A stretch of DNA of 64,000 bases, from positions 496,001-560,000 of the forward strand of contig NZ_JAAQWN010000001.1 in assembly GCF_012985465.1 (NCBI RefSeq), written 5' to 3'. Under the pieces are notes generated by a model, which worked only from the letters and a program-made list of their open reading frames with translations, was not told the DNA's origin and ran no database searches. This DNA comes from Pseudomonas sp. WS 5079. GTDB taxonomy: Bacteria; Pseudomonadota; Gammaproteobacteria; Pseudomonadales; Pseudomonadaceae. The translations under genes were made by a program, and so were the position numbers. Below, one piece after another: positions 8,401 to 17,094 of this stretch. The first letter of the stretch is position 1, and every line of letters begins with the position of its first letter.

Positions 8401-10549
8401 CGATGACTACCATACCTACCTGGCGCAACACCTGGCTGGCGGTGCGCCCGGAATCGAGCAGCGGCGCAGGGACTTCAGCCAGCAACTGCCGTGGCAGCTG
8501 CTGCAGCATGCCCATGCCCTGAAATTACAGGAGCGCCTGTCAGACCGAGGCTTGGACCTGATCCAACAAGTTGTCGACATGCCAGACGCGATTGCCCGCG
8601 CGTCGGTTGCAGGCGCGAGCGCCATCATCAGGCCGCTTGAGCTGCTAGCCACGGCCGGTGCCACGCGCGCGCCCGTGCTCGGCCTCTACCTTATTAGCGC
8701 AGGACGCGAGGGGATCCAGGTGTTGTATGCACCCTATCACCCGACACTGAGCTTTACCGAGTTTGAAAGCGAAGCGCAGTTTCTTGAAGCCCTGAACCTG
8801 CCGGGTGCCTTGCAAGACTGCGTCCTCAATCGCTTGGCCGCGCCTCAGGACGCGACCTATCGCAATCTGCTGGCCAGCACGCTGGGGAGAGATTCGGAAA
8901 TCACCCTGGACTTCAATCCAATCCAGGGCAACCTGTTCAGCCAGCTGTTCGACGACAATCGGCAACTGCTCCTCAAGTGGCTCGGCGTCCAATGGGTCGA
9001 GGGGGCGCAGGCCGAATGGGAAACCGTCAAGCAGGTGCTCAGCGGTTCTGCCGAGAGTGTGCTGAGTTTGCTGCCTGGCAAGCTGGCGCTGCCGTGGAAT
9101 ATCTGGCGCAGCATTTCGTTGTTCATGGACTCCGCCGAAGCATTGCAAGACCATCATTGGCGCCGGGCCTTACAGACGTTTATCGAAGGCATTGCGCAAA
9201 TGGCGTCACTGGCTCAGCAATTGCACGACGCGCAGTCATTGCTCTTCGATCCCGAGCAGCAAACGCCCCAGGCTGCGCCGCAGACCTTTGTGAAGTGGCC
9301 GGGACTGTACATCACCGCCCCACAACGCACCCAGCTTGCACCCAGCGAAGTGAGTGATGTGGCCCTGGTGAACATGAACAAGAATGAGCTCAACGGTACT
9401 TACCAGCATCAAGGGGCCGCCTATATTCCGTTGGCTGGCAAGGTGTACAAGGCGCTGTCTCTGGGGAACGACTGGCGCATTCGCACACCCGATCAAAACG
9501 GCCCCTTCATCCATCGCAACAGCGCCGGGCAATGGGCGATCGACACCCGCGGCAATATCGCACGCTATGGCCAGGCTTTTGGTCGCCTGCTGGATCGCAG
9601 GGAAATCCGGGCATCAGCGCGCAGGACAATGAATATCGAGGCTGTCGGGATGAGGGCCATTCGCCAACTGTGCCCTGATCGGGCCAGGATGATTGTCGAG
9701 GCGATCGACCTGGCAACTTTTTATGTGCAGAACTGCAAGTTGAACCTGGCCTTGCTGGAGCCTGGGGTAGCGCCGGTCACGCGTATCCATCGCTTCGTCA
9801 ATGAGTTCTTTGGCATTGATATCGACACCGATCAGGGCCCGCAAGTGGTTGATCCACTCCTGGTGCAAAAGCTGCATCGTATCGTCGATCTGATCCTGGC
9901 AGCGCTATTGGACCCCAAGCTCAGCGCGCTTGATTCCAAGCGTTTCGTGGCCGGTTCTCATCGAACGGACCCACACGGCAATTGGGGGTTCACCATCGAT
10001 AAAGATCCTGATCGGCGGATTTACTTGTCCGAGCATTTTTTTGCACCGCCTTTGAGCATTTATGACAACTGCCTGCCCGACCATTTCGACTGGGCGGCCC
10101 ATGCGCGGGCGACGCTGCTGATTCATGAGTTGAGCCATGTGGTTGCTGAGACAGCCGATGCAGCGTACCTGGACTCCGTGGCGCCGTTTTCCGACCTGAT
10201 CGAGACGTTGACAGAGGCCGGGCGCACTCTGTCTGGCGCCCTGAAAAAACAGCAATCCCAAAGCTACTCGCGCAGGACACCCGTGGGCCAGCTATTCAAG
10301 TTTGCGGACGTGAGCGGCACGCTATGGAGCGACTTCGGACAAGCCTCAGACACCGAGTACATCAGGGATCAGATACTTCGCACCACCGGGGGCGCGAATT
10401 TGGGCAACGCAAGGGGGATTTTCATGAGCAACCTGGCAAGGCGAGTCGACACCATGCTGGATAATGCCGACTCGGTGGCGTTCATGATCAGTAACCTGGG
10501 ACGTCAGTTAGACCCAGTGCCCTCCAGTCGAAGGGCATCGCTGGACTGA
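5408..10549 (+). CDS. Giant DUF6543/dermonecrotic-toxin-like protein with C-terminal HELSH metalloprotease-like domain
   Basis: The product is 1713 residues from ATG at 5408; a GTG at 5354 in frame is possible. There is no Sec signal. The central part (about residues 1080-1160, LGLYLISAGREGIQVLYAPYHP) resembles the DUF6543 module of large Pseudomonas toxins: helical segments followed by a 'VLY-P-HP' strand and a FESEAQFLEAL helix. Near the C-terminus lies HELSH (His1573, Glu1574, His1577) followed by ETADAAYLDS. That spacing suggests an aspzincin (M35-like) zinc site with Asp1584 as third ligand. Known relatives are membrane-acting or effector toxins. Protease activity is inferred. No immunity or secretion gene is adjacent. 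Confidence 0.75.
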   Translation: MPATPRLDAFYNLHRAFAMDDLQLPYFFPEAMRLAKRLSERERQRDIGDQDRQFLRNLFFASATGRKAQSPPMIAERLLLNCPGKEPIELAGAFAMGSEGDYSAVFFYGPQTGLEKFSDYGQLSQALKTRLGDEHKRGELLHFLSIGQRADFSFAAGSTLTRQLIEGNVFDEQKACIERYQQLNVQAMLDQLGQLPLLETLLDQLLNSTLRKAFPNADQHKTHVFLYALAASPTEQDRWVDALRLRDALLLFYRQQSWPVGLRREFVNPEVAATQGTNTLWEEGLKQASRQLHLFLLNSIETYWNADIHPGQSRREYFAQAMSDKSRVDLLFKRQEDVISAQQWQELQALYLEGNRRGTIPIEKVRLWEYPPHFVELASTLVITDSLNCLYTQSKGLQVLASYDDLQATLKAMAQARGHEDDFFGFLGLEERARFIGFKHPQISSASINGPVFNTLFEGIINKQRQNLEYCLDIYRRNLGTVNAYALLDHGLDIRAMLDHRLLGLDAKGRWSTHPSPPSVPAERARLTIRKLHSLVNAQGDLIARIPNLETLITDQLRRTFNLSTGIALDPANLYISRYATHADAQERRTPQASQSILAHCIARLKGEAQAIPDSAQYGVYRPRNHGVAAKRPELSIARLNSMLTQWLLVLNLQAVAQTPRAGLEALIPTLAHSMAVGILEEASLRLLDKTLDERDVGILRAVLNPDTTSTRQPLTLNGFTPEAFTLSLLAKGQTTLRQLANCFVLTERGGLDQHHSGHALLWTPATGVEAFTTISYLRDALAHRLNDSALRLSLLENLDALKRLPHQRYELGPLQSIREPVLHRCQRSWIDQHIAQRQHTLAFKTNAQSLVQALGEVQRQLPANNLQRAIDIARWAELRHSLPDRLGAAPAREQRRHAEILEQYRVSTLHGRDYLYELRSLRQHVSDRLNEMLVDYSLFADGVQIVPKLALAGLRQSLLDFAMNPASLQSARFDVVCTSADLTETVVRQMLTQLKVHDDYHTYLAQHLAGGAPGIEQRRRDFSQQLPWQLLQHAHALKLQERLSDRGLDLIQQVVDMPDAIARASVAGASAIIRPLELLATAGATRAPVLGLYLISAGREGIQVLYAPYHPTLSFTEFESEAQFLEALNLPGALQDCVLNRLAAPQDATYRNLLASTLGRDSEITLDFNPIQGNLFSQLFDDNRQLLLKWLGVQWVEGAQAEWETVKQVLSGSAESVLSLLPGKLALPWNIWRSISLFMDSAEALQDHHWRRALQTFIEGIAQMASLAQQLHDAQSLLFDPEQQTPQAAPQTFVKWPGLYITAPQRTQLAPSEVSDVALVNMNKNELNGTYQHQGAAYIPLAGKVYKALSLGNDWRIRTPDQNGPFIHRNSAGQWAIDTRGNIARYGQAFGRLLDRREIRASARRTMNIEAVGMRAIRQLCPDRARMIVEAIDLATFYVQNCKLNLALLEPGVAPVTRIHRFVNEFFGIDIDTDQGPQVVDPLLVQKLHRIVDLILAALLDPKLSALDSKRFVAGSHRTDPHGNWGFTIDKDPDRRIYLSEHFFAPPLSIYDNCLPDHFDWAAHARATLLIHELSHVVAETADAAYLDSVAPFSDLIETLTEAGRTLSGALKKQQSQSYSRRTPVGQLFKFADVSGTLWSDFGQASDTEYIRDQILRTTGGANLGNARGIFMSNLARRVDTMLDNADSVAFMISNLGRQLDPVPSSRRASLD

Positions 10550-10571
10550 CCCCGCGGGGATCAGTCCTTTT
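10543..10571 (+). terminator. Rho-independent terminator spanning the toxin stop codon
   Basis: GGACTGA (10543-10549) pairs with TCAGTCC (10561-10567) around an inner CCCC/GGGG stem, followed by TTTT. The toxin's TGA and the convergent PepSY gene's stop both lie in the stem. Confidence 0.75.
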
Positions 10572-10830
10572 GATCGCGCAGTACATTGCCCGAGGCGCCG
10601 TCGATGCGTGCTTCATAAACGATACCGTCAGCCTTGCGACCTTTTACTTCCCAGTAACCGTCGTTATCAGCTTCGGCCTGGTAGACCTCGATGTAACCGG
10701 CCTTGGTCTTGGCGGTTTCAATGGCTTTCTCGATGGTGATCCAACCTGCCCCGGGTTTGTCGGCCAGAGCGGCGCCAGCGCCGAGCAAGGTGGCAGTGGC
10801 AAGCATGGCGGTGAGGGTTTTCTTCAGCAT
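10561..10830 (-). CDS. PepSY domain periplasmic protein
   Basis: The 89-residue protein has a Sec signal peptide (MLKKTLTAMLATATLLGAGAALA) and one PepSY-type domain (WITIEKAIETAKTKAG, YWEVKGRKADGIVYEARIDG, GNVLRDQKD). PepSY proteins are small exported domains thought to modulate proteases or two-component sensors. GGAGTAAGAAAATG supports the start. It is convergent with the toxin gene and divergent from fecR. No adjacent two-component system is present. Confidence 0.9.
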   Translation of the reverse strand: MLKKTLTAMLATATLLGAGAALADKPGAGWITIEKAIETAKTKAGYIEVYQAEADNDGYWEVKGRKADGIVYEARIDGASGNVLRDQKD

Positions 10831-10981
10831 TTTCTTACTCCGTTAGAGAGAATGACTTACAGATCCAGATTTTTAGGGTGTTTGGACCCCGAATTAGTTC
10901 CACATTGATGCTCATTCGCCATGATGGCTGTTCTCGGCACCCTGCCGGGAAGGTTAGAATGTAGGAAATCAGGAAGCACCA

Positions 10982-11980
10982 ATGACCGAGCAACCCCTTT
11001 CAGAAGCTGACTACGACGCAATCACCGATGCCGCCGCGCATTGGTGCATGCGCCTGCACGCTTTTGATTGCACAGAGGCCGAGCGCCAGGCGTTCGAGCA
11101 ATGGCACGACGCACATCCCCTGCATGCGTTCGAATATGCGGCCATGCTGGAAATCTGGGATGTAGCCGACCATTTGCCCCGCAGCAAAGAACCCACCCCG
11201 CCCCTGACGCTGGTTCCGCCGCCCAGCCGCTGGCGCAAGTATGCCGTGGCTGCCGCCATCTCTCTGGTGGCGTTGCCCCTGGCCGCCTTCACTGGCTGGG
11301 AAGCCGGTTGGCTGCCCAGTTCCTATGAGCATTACGCCGCCGAAAACGGCCTGCGCCAAGTGACACTGGCCGACGGCAGCGTCGTGGAACTGAACCTGGG
11401 CACCGAGCTGGTCTACAGCAACTATAAAAACGAGCGCCGGGCGACCCTGAAAAAAGGCGAGGCCTTCTTCAGCGTCAGCCACGACCGCGAGCATCCGTTT
11501 GTGGTGCGCGCCGGCAGCGGGCAGATCCGTGTGACAGGCACCCAGTTCAACGTCTGGAAGTATGACGAGCAGGTGCGGGTCATGCTGCTGGAGGGCTCGG
11601 TGAAGATCACCAGCGATGCCAGCCACAGCGGGCTGAACCTCACGCCCGGGATGCAGGCCAGCTACAACCGTGGTGATGCGCAACCGCAGCTACAGGCATT
11701 CTCTCCCCACGACCCGGCACTGGCCTGGCGCACGGGCAAGTTGATCCTCGACAACCTGGCACTGGTAGATGCCTTGCCCCTGATCAACCGCTACCTGGGC
11801 AAACCGGTGATGCTGGCCGATACCGGCACCGGCAATATCCGTATTGGCGGGATCTACGATATCCATGAAGTTACCCATCTGGTGTCCTCCCTGCCCAAGG
11901 TGCTGCCGGTCTACCTGACCCAGAACCAGGATGGCAACACCGTGCTCAATTCGATCCCACGCAAAACTCCCAAACGCTGA
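10982..11980 (+). CDS. FecR-family anti-sigma/transmembrane sensor (orphan)
   Basis: The 332-residue protein has the FecR layout: an N-terminal DUF4880-like region (AAHWCMRLHAFDCTEAERQAFEQW, HPLHAFEYA), one membrane segment at about residues 83-105, then the periplasmic FecR core (LADGSVVELNLGTELVY, GEAFFSVSHDREHPFVV, TGTQFNVW). FecR proteins normally control an ECF sigma factor in cell-surface signalling. Here neither an ECF sigma gene nor a TonB receptor is adjacent. The next genes are the fap amyloid operon, 330 nt downstream. Confidence 0.88.
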   Translation: MTEQPLSEADYDAITDAAAHWCMRLHAFDCTEAERQAFEQWHDAHPLHAFEYAAMLEIWDVADHLPRSKEPTPPLTLVPPPSRWRKYAVAAAISLVALPLAAFTGWEAGWLPSSYEHYAAENGLRQVTLADGSVVELNLGTELVYSNYKNERRATLKKGEAFFSVSHDREHPFVVRAGSGQIRVTGTQFNVWKYDEQVRVMLLEGSVKITSDASHSGLNLTPGMQASYNRGDAQPQLQAFSPHDPALAWRTGKLILDNLALVDALPLINRYLGKPVMLADTGTGNIRIGGIYDIHEVTHLVSSLPKVLPVYLTQNQDGNTVLNSIPRKTPKR

Positions 11981-12239
11981 ACAGCAATCGCTCCCCAAGG
12001 GATTGCTCGCGCCATGATGTCCACTTTTGAAACACCCACCGCCGCGCAAGCGCCCTGCGGCTGCGGATTCATCGATTGGTCATCAATAGTGTTGCGCTGC
12101 TGAAACACCCCTTTCGCCCTGCCTGCCCATGCCAGGTGCCGGTCATCCGCTGGCGTCCTGTTTCATAGCTGATACACCTTTGCACCTGCCCGCCCTGCCA
12201 TACATCCCAAGCCTTTGAAAAAGCTGCAAATATAAAAAA

Positions 12240-12255
12240 CGGCACAGCTCCTGCT
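12240..12255 (+). promoter_or_regulatory. Sigma-54 (-24/-12) promoter of the fap operon
   Basis: GGCAC at 12241-12245 and TGC at 12252-12254 place GG and GC exactly as in the -24/-12 consensus TGGCACG-N4-TTGCA. The predicted start is near 12266, giving a leader of about 43 nt before fapA. The rest of the 328-nt gap (11981-12308) holds a 7-bp inverted repeat just after fecR (AGCAATC, 11983-11989, with GATTGCT, 12001-12007) and no convincing gene. Confidence 0.7.
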
Positions 12256-12308
12256 CTATTCCCTACAGCGCTGTTTAGGGTCAGCGTCATAGAACAAGGA
12301 ATGATGCC

Positions 12309-12767
12309 GTGGCAACTCTCAATCAAGGCTCCATAGGCCTACTGCTGATCAGCTGTGTACTCAGCGCCAGTGTGAGCCTGCCCGCCTCTGCGCAGGACGG
12401 CATCATCGTTACAGGTCGCAATGTGCAAGGGTTCATGGTCGGTCGGCCTGCGTTTGGCAAGGACCCGTACCCTTCCACCGCCAACGCCAACCCCAGCCAA
12501 CAGATCCTGCGCGCTACCGGCAGCGAACTCAGCGATAACGATTTCGCCGGTGTCAGCAGCGGCTCGACCATCACCCGCGCCATCCTGCCTAACGGCGACC
12601 TCCCCGGCTTGAGCAATACCCTGGGCAACAGCTCGACTGGCCTGGGCGCCGGTGCCGCGGCCGGGCATGCCAGCGGCAACACCCTGGGCGGGCAGATCAG
12701 CGGCTCGATCGAGCGCGGCCTGGCACCGCTCAACAACATTGGCGCGATGATGGGGGTCCAGCCATGA
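12309..12767 (+). CDS. fapA: Functional amyloid operon protein FapA
   Basis: The 152-residue exported protein starts at GTG 12309 with AAGGA 8 nt upstream; the ATGs at 12301/12304 are out of frame. It has a signal peptide (residues 1-28, ending PASAQ). The body is Gly/Ser/Asn rich ([19 protein letters not shown]), as in FapA, a periplasmic chaperone-like factor that influences the FapB/FapC ratio in fibrils. It is the first gene of the six-gene fap operon and overlaps fapB by ATGA, suggesting translational coupling. Confidence 0.9.
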   Translation: MATLNQGSIGLLLISCVLSASVSLPASAQDGIIVTGRNVQGFMVGRPAFGKDPYPSTANANPSQQILRATGSELSDNDFAGVSSGSTITRAILPNGDLPGLSNTLGNSSTGLGAGAAAGHASGNTLGGQISGSIERGLAPLNNIGAMMGVQP

Positions 12768-13312
12768 ATCGCGCGTGGCTGTTACTCAGCGTACTCGGCT
12801 GTTCGGCGGCCATGGCCGACAGCAGCAACCAGGCCTCGATCGACAATACCGGCAAGCAGTACACCGGTGTGCTGTCGGTCAACCAGGCCGCCGGCAATCA
12901 ACAACAGCAGATCAACAGTCGGGCGATCAGCCTCGGTGGCCAGGCCAGCGAGGCGCTGATCCAGAAACTCGACGGCAAGGTTGACCCCGCCCTGAACGCC
13001 AGCGCGGCGATCCAGGGCAGCTCATTTAGCAATGGCAACGGCATCCTGGGCGTCAACCAGGCGGCCGGCGCCAATAACCAGATGATCAATGCGGTGCGGA
13101 TCAGCACAGGTCCGCAAAGCATCGATGACAGCGTCCTGTCGCAACAGAACATGACGTTGTTACCAGACTCACGATCCCCCTCTACCACTGGCAGCCGCCA
13201 GGTCGTTACCAGCGACCAGGCCTTCACCGGCAGCCGTGGAGTGGTACAGGTGAATCAGAGTGCAGGGGTGGGGAACCGAATGGCTAACACCCTCGGCGTG
13301 ACTATCAAGTAA
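12764..13312 (+). CDS. fapB: Minor functional amyloid subunit FapB
   Basis: The 182-residue secreted protein has a short signal peptide (cleavage after AMA, about residue 18). It has three imperfect amyloid repeats, each built around V-N-Q-[AS]-[34 protein letters not shown] and [16 protein letters not shown]. FapB is a nucleator and minor component of Fap fibrils in the extracellular matrix. It overlaps fapA by 4 nt. Confidence 0.92.
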   Translation: MNRAWLLLSVLGCSAAMADSSNQASIDNTGKQYTGVLSVNQAAGNQQQQINSRAISLGGQASEALIQKLDGKVDPALNASAAIQGSSFSNGNGILGVNQAAGANNQMINAVRISTGPQSIDDSVLSQQNMTLLPDSRSPSTTGSRQVVTSDQAFTGSRGVVQVNQSAGVGNRMANTLGVTIK

Positions 13313-13380
13313 CCCCTTGATAGGTGTTTGTTAGACCGTACCAACACTTAACCAACTAATTAGAAGCAAGGAGATACACC

Positions 13381-14136
13381 ATGAAACCTACAATGGCTCT
13401 CAAACCACTGGTTTTCGCTCTGGCTGCGCTCATGGCTGTTGCTGCACAGGCAGGTCCTGCCGAAAAATGGAAACCAACCCCAGCGCCAACCGGCACCGTG
13501 GCCGCTGCCGTGACCGACACCCAAGTGAGCAAGGACAACAAGTTCGACGACACCAAGACCCTCAACAACGCCGGGGCCAACGGTTCGCTGAGCAGCAGCA
13601 AAGGCAACCTGGGCGCCAACATCGCGGCGGGTTCGGGCAACCAGCAAGATAACGCTGCGGCAATCACCAGCAGCGCTGATGATGATATTAAAAGTACCTT
13701 CGCTTTGGCCGATATCTATCAAGAAAGCAAAGACAACAAGTTCACCAACAAAGGCACGCAAAACAATGCTTCGCTGGTCAACTCGGCCAACAACAGCTCC
13801 GGCAACGTCGGTGTCAACGTGGCGGCCGGTCAAGGCAACCAACAGAAAAACAACCTGGCAATCGTGACGGCTGACGGCAAAAACGTCGCGGCTGCCTCGA
13901 ACACCGAACAAGTGTCCCTGGATAACCACTTCCTCAACGAAGCGGCCTCCAAACACAGCTACAAGCCTCAGTATGTGGTCAACAACGCTGGCCTGCTCAA
14001 CTCCGCCAACAACGCCTCGGGCAACATCGGCGTGAACGTGGCAGCGGGTTCGGGCAACCAACAAAGCAACACCCTCACCCTGGGCAGCGGCTGCACCGTC
14101 TGCGCAGCGGGCACTGGCAGCAAACTGGCGTTCTGA
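13381..14136 (+). CDS. fapC: Major functional amyloid subunit FapC
   Basis: The 251-residue protein has a Sec signal peptide (residues 1-23 or so, ending AQAGP). Three imperfect repeats share DN[KH]F, then NNA, then G-N-[LVI]-G-[AV]-N-[IV]-A-A-G-x-G-N-Q-Q. They are separated by two linkers (about SSADDDIKSTFALADIYQ and TADGKNVAAASNTEQ). The C-terminus has a CxxC pair (CTVCAAG), typical of FapC. The third repeat carries an extra insertion (ASKHSYKPQY). It forms the bulk of extracellular Fap fibrils. AAGGAG lies 8 nt upstream of the ATG. Confidence 0.95.
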   Translation: MKPTMALKPLVFALAALMAVAAQAGPAEKWKPTPAPTGTVAAAVTDTQVSKDNKFDDTKTLNNAGANGSLSSSKGNLGANIAAGSGNQQDNAAAITSSADDDIKSTFALADIYQESKDNKFTNKGTQNNASLVNSANNSSGNVGVNVAAGQGNQQKNNLAIVTADGKNVAAASNTEQVSLDNHFLNEAASKHSYKPQYVVNNAGLLNSANNASGNIGVNVAAGSGNQQSNTLTLGSGCTVCAAGTGSKLAF

Positions 14137-14143
14137 TGCAACG

Positions 14144-14168
14144 GGGCCTTGGCAACAAGGCCCTTTTT
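14144..14168 (+). terminator. Intercistronic hairpin between fapC and fapD (GCAA tetraloop plus T run)
   Basis: GGGCCTTG (14144-14151), loop GCAA, CAAGGCCC (14156-14163), then TTTTT. It is a textbook intrinsic terminator with a stable GNRA loop, inside the operon just after the fapC stop. It probably acts as a partial terminator or 3' stabiliser. Confidence 0.85.
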
Positions 14169-14195
14169 ATTTCCAGTGTCCATCAGGTCATGATC

Positions 14196-14876
14196 ATGCG
14201 CCTCGCGACGCTTTGCCTTCTGTTATTGCTCGCCGGCCCCTCGTGGGCAGGGCAAATGGCGATTTCCGCCATGCCCGGCGGTGCAGTGATTTTCAAGAAG
14301 GTCGAGAGCATCCGCGAACGCCGGTTCGCCAACCTGGTGGAACAGAAAACCGATTTCAGCTGTGGTGCTGCGGCACTCGCTACCATCCTGCGCCAGGCCT
14401 ATTGGCTGGACGTGGATGAAGAACACATCATCAAGGGCATGCTGATCAACGCTGACCAGGACCTGGTACGCACCCAGGGCTTTTCCATGCTGGACATGAA
14501 GCGTTATCTGGAGAGCATCGGCATGCGCGCCCGGGGCTACAAGATCGGACCCGACACCCTGCTGACGGTGAAGATCCCGGTGGTGGTGCTGGTGGAGATC
14601 CGTGGCTACAAGCACTTTGTGGTGATGCAGCGGGCTGAAAAAGACTGGGTCTACATCGGCGATCCGGTACTGGGCAACAAGCGCCTTTCGCGGGATGACT
14701 TCCTCGCAGGCTGGAATGGCATCGTCTTCGCCGTACTCGGTGAAGGCTATGACAAGACCAACGCCCTGCTCGATCCCCCCACGCCGTTGACCGCCAAGAC
14801 CAAAATGAACGAGTTCCGGCCCGTGGGCGACGCCGAGCTGATGGACTTCGGTTTCATCCAGAGCGACTTCTTCTAG
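14196..14876 (+). CDS. fapD: Fap system C39-type cysteine protease FapD
   Basis: The 226-residue exported protein has a signal peptide (RLATLCLLLLLAGPSWAG) and a C39 papain-like peptidase domain: catalytic Cys56 in DFSCGAAALATIL, His in GYKHFVVM and Asp in IGDPVLG. FapD is proposed to process Fap components during export. I chose ATG at 14196 (AGG at 14185-14187, 8-nt gap); ATG 14190 is the alternative. It lies downstream of the fapC hairpin, so its expression is likely below that of fapC. Confidence 0.9.
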   Translation: MRLATLCLLLLLAGPSWAGQMAISAMPGGAVIFKKVESIRERRFANLVEQKTDFSCGAAALATILRQAYWLDVDEEHIIKGMLINADQDLVRTQGFSMLDMKRYLESIGMRARGYKIGPDTLLTVKIPVVVLVEIRGYKHFVVMQRAEKDWVYIGDPVLGNKRLSRDDFLAGWNGIVFAVLGEGYDKTNALLDPPTPLTAKTKMNEFRPVGDAELMDFGFIQSDFF

Positions 14877-14913
14877 AAGCGCCATAAGGGGCAGGATGCC
14901 CCAGGAGCAGATG

Positions 14914-15660
14914 ATGAACACTTCCCGTTGGCTCACGGCCCTATGCCTGGCAGCCTCGATGCCTGCTTATGCCTCATCGGCGTTCAAGCCCATTGAAATG
15001 AACGACGCGGAACTGGCTGAACTGCGCGGCCGCTTCGTGATGCCGGGGCGGATTGTCAGTTTCGGCATTGTCATGAGCACCACCTGGACCAATGCGGCGG
15101 GTGACACCAGTACGGTGAGCGCCAACATGCATATCGACTCGTCCACGATCACCCCGCAATTCTATGTGCAATCCACCGGCTCGGTGGGTAACGGCACCAA
15201 CCGCGACCCGGGCACCGGCACCGTGGTCGGTGGCGCCGGGCTGGGCAGCGGCCAGGGCGTGACCCAGACCGTACGCGCCGCAGGCGATGGCAACACGGCG
15301 TACAACAACGTCGGGATCAATGTCAGTGAAAACGGCCTGTCGCCGGCCAACGTCGCGCAATCAGGGCATGCGTTGCTGGCGGGCGGCTCGTTCACCACAG
15401 ACAGCGCGGCGGGCCGGGTCAGTGTGTCCGCCAACAATGGCGGCGTGCAAATGGCCATCGCAGCCCATAACAACCAGGGTAATGCGTTGCAGCAGATCGG
15501 CGGCGGCAACGTGCTGCAAGGCACGGTTTTGCAAGGCAACAGCAACTTCGTCAATAACATGACCCAGCTCAACGTCGCGCTTGGCAGCAATGGCCTGAGC
15601 GCCGGGGCATTGAACTGCAATCTGGATCAACTCAAGGGCCTACGCACACTCGGTTATTGA
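14914..15660 (+). CDS. fapE: Fap operon protein FapE
   Basis: The 248-residue exported protein has a signal peptide (MNTSRWLTALCLAASMPAYA). IEMNDAELAELRGRFVMPGR follows, then a Gly/Asn-rich repetitive region (GNTAYNNVGINVSENG, GGGNVLQGTVLQGN) ending LRTLGY. FapE is a minor fibril-associated component of the Fap system. AGGAG at 14903-14907 favours ATG 14914 over the in-frame ATGs at 14896 and 14911. Confidence 0.88.
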   Translation: MNTSRWLTALCLAASMPAYASSAFKPIEMNDAELAELRGRFVMPGRIVSFGIVMSTTWTNAAGDTSTVSANMHIDSSTITPQFYVQSTGSVGNGTNRDPGTGTVVGGAGLGSGQGVTQTVRAAGDGNTAYNNVGINVSENGLSPANVAQSGHALLAGGSFTTDSAAGRVSVSANNGGVQMAIAAHNNQGNALQQIGGGNVLQGTVLQGNSNFVNNMTQLNVALGSNGLSAGALNCNLDQLKGLRTLGY

Positions 15661-15691
15661 ACTACGCTGACCCTCGACACTTACGCATTAG

Positions 15692-17011
<1,320 letters not shown>

Positions 17012-17050
17012 ACGCTCCTACAGGGAATGGTGAGTTTGAGAAAAGGAAAA

Positions 17051-17087
17051 GCCCCGCCGCGATAAGGGTCGCGACGGGGCTTTTTTT
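17051..17087. terminator. Bidirectional terminator between fapF and the sigma-54 regulator
   Basis: GCCCCGCCGCGA (17051-17062) pairs with TCGCGACGGGGC (17069-17080) with one mismatch, followed by seven T on the plus strand. An A-rich tract upstream gives T's on the minus strand. It serves both convergent transcripts. Confidence 0.85.
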
Positions 17088-17094
17088 ACCCGCC

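Noticed and set aside
13381..14136. Repeats in fapC as a CRISPR-like or tandem DNA array
   Set aside because: They are imperfect protein-level amyloid repeats within one reading frame.
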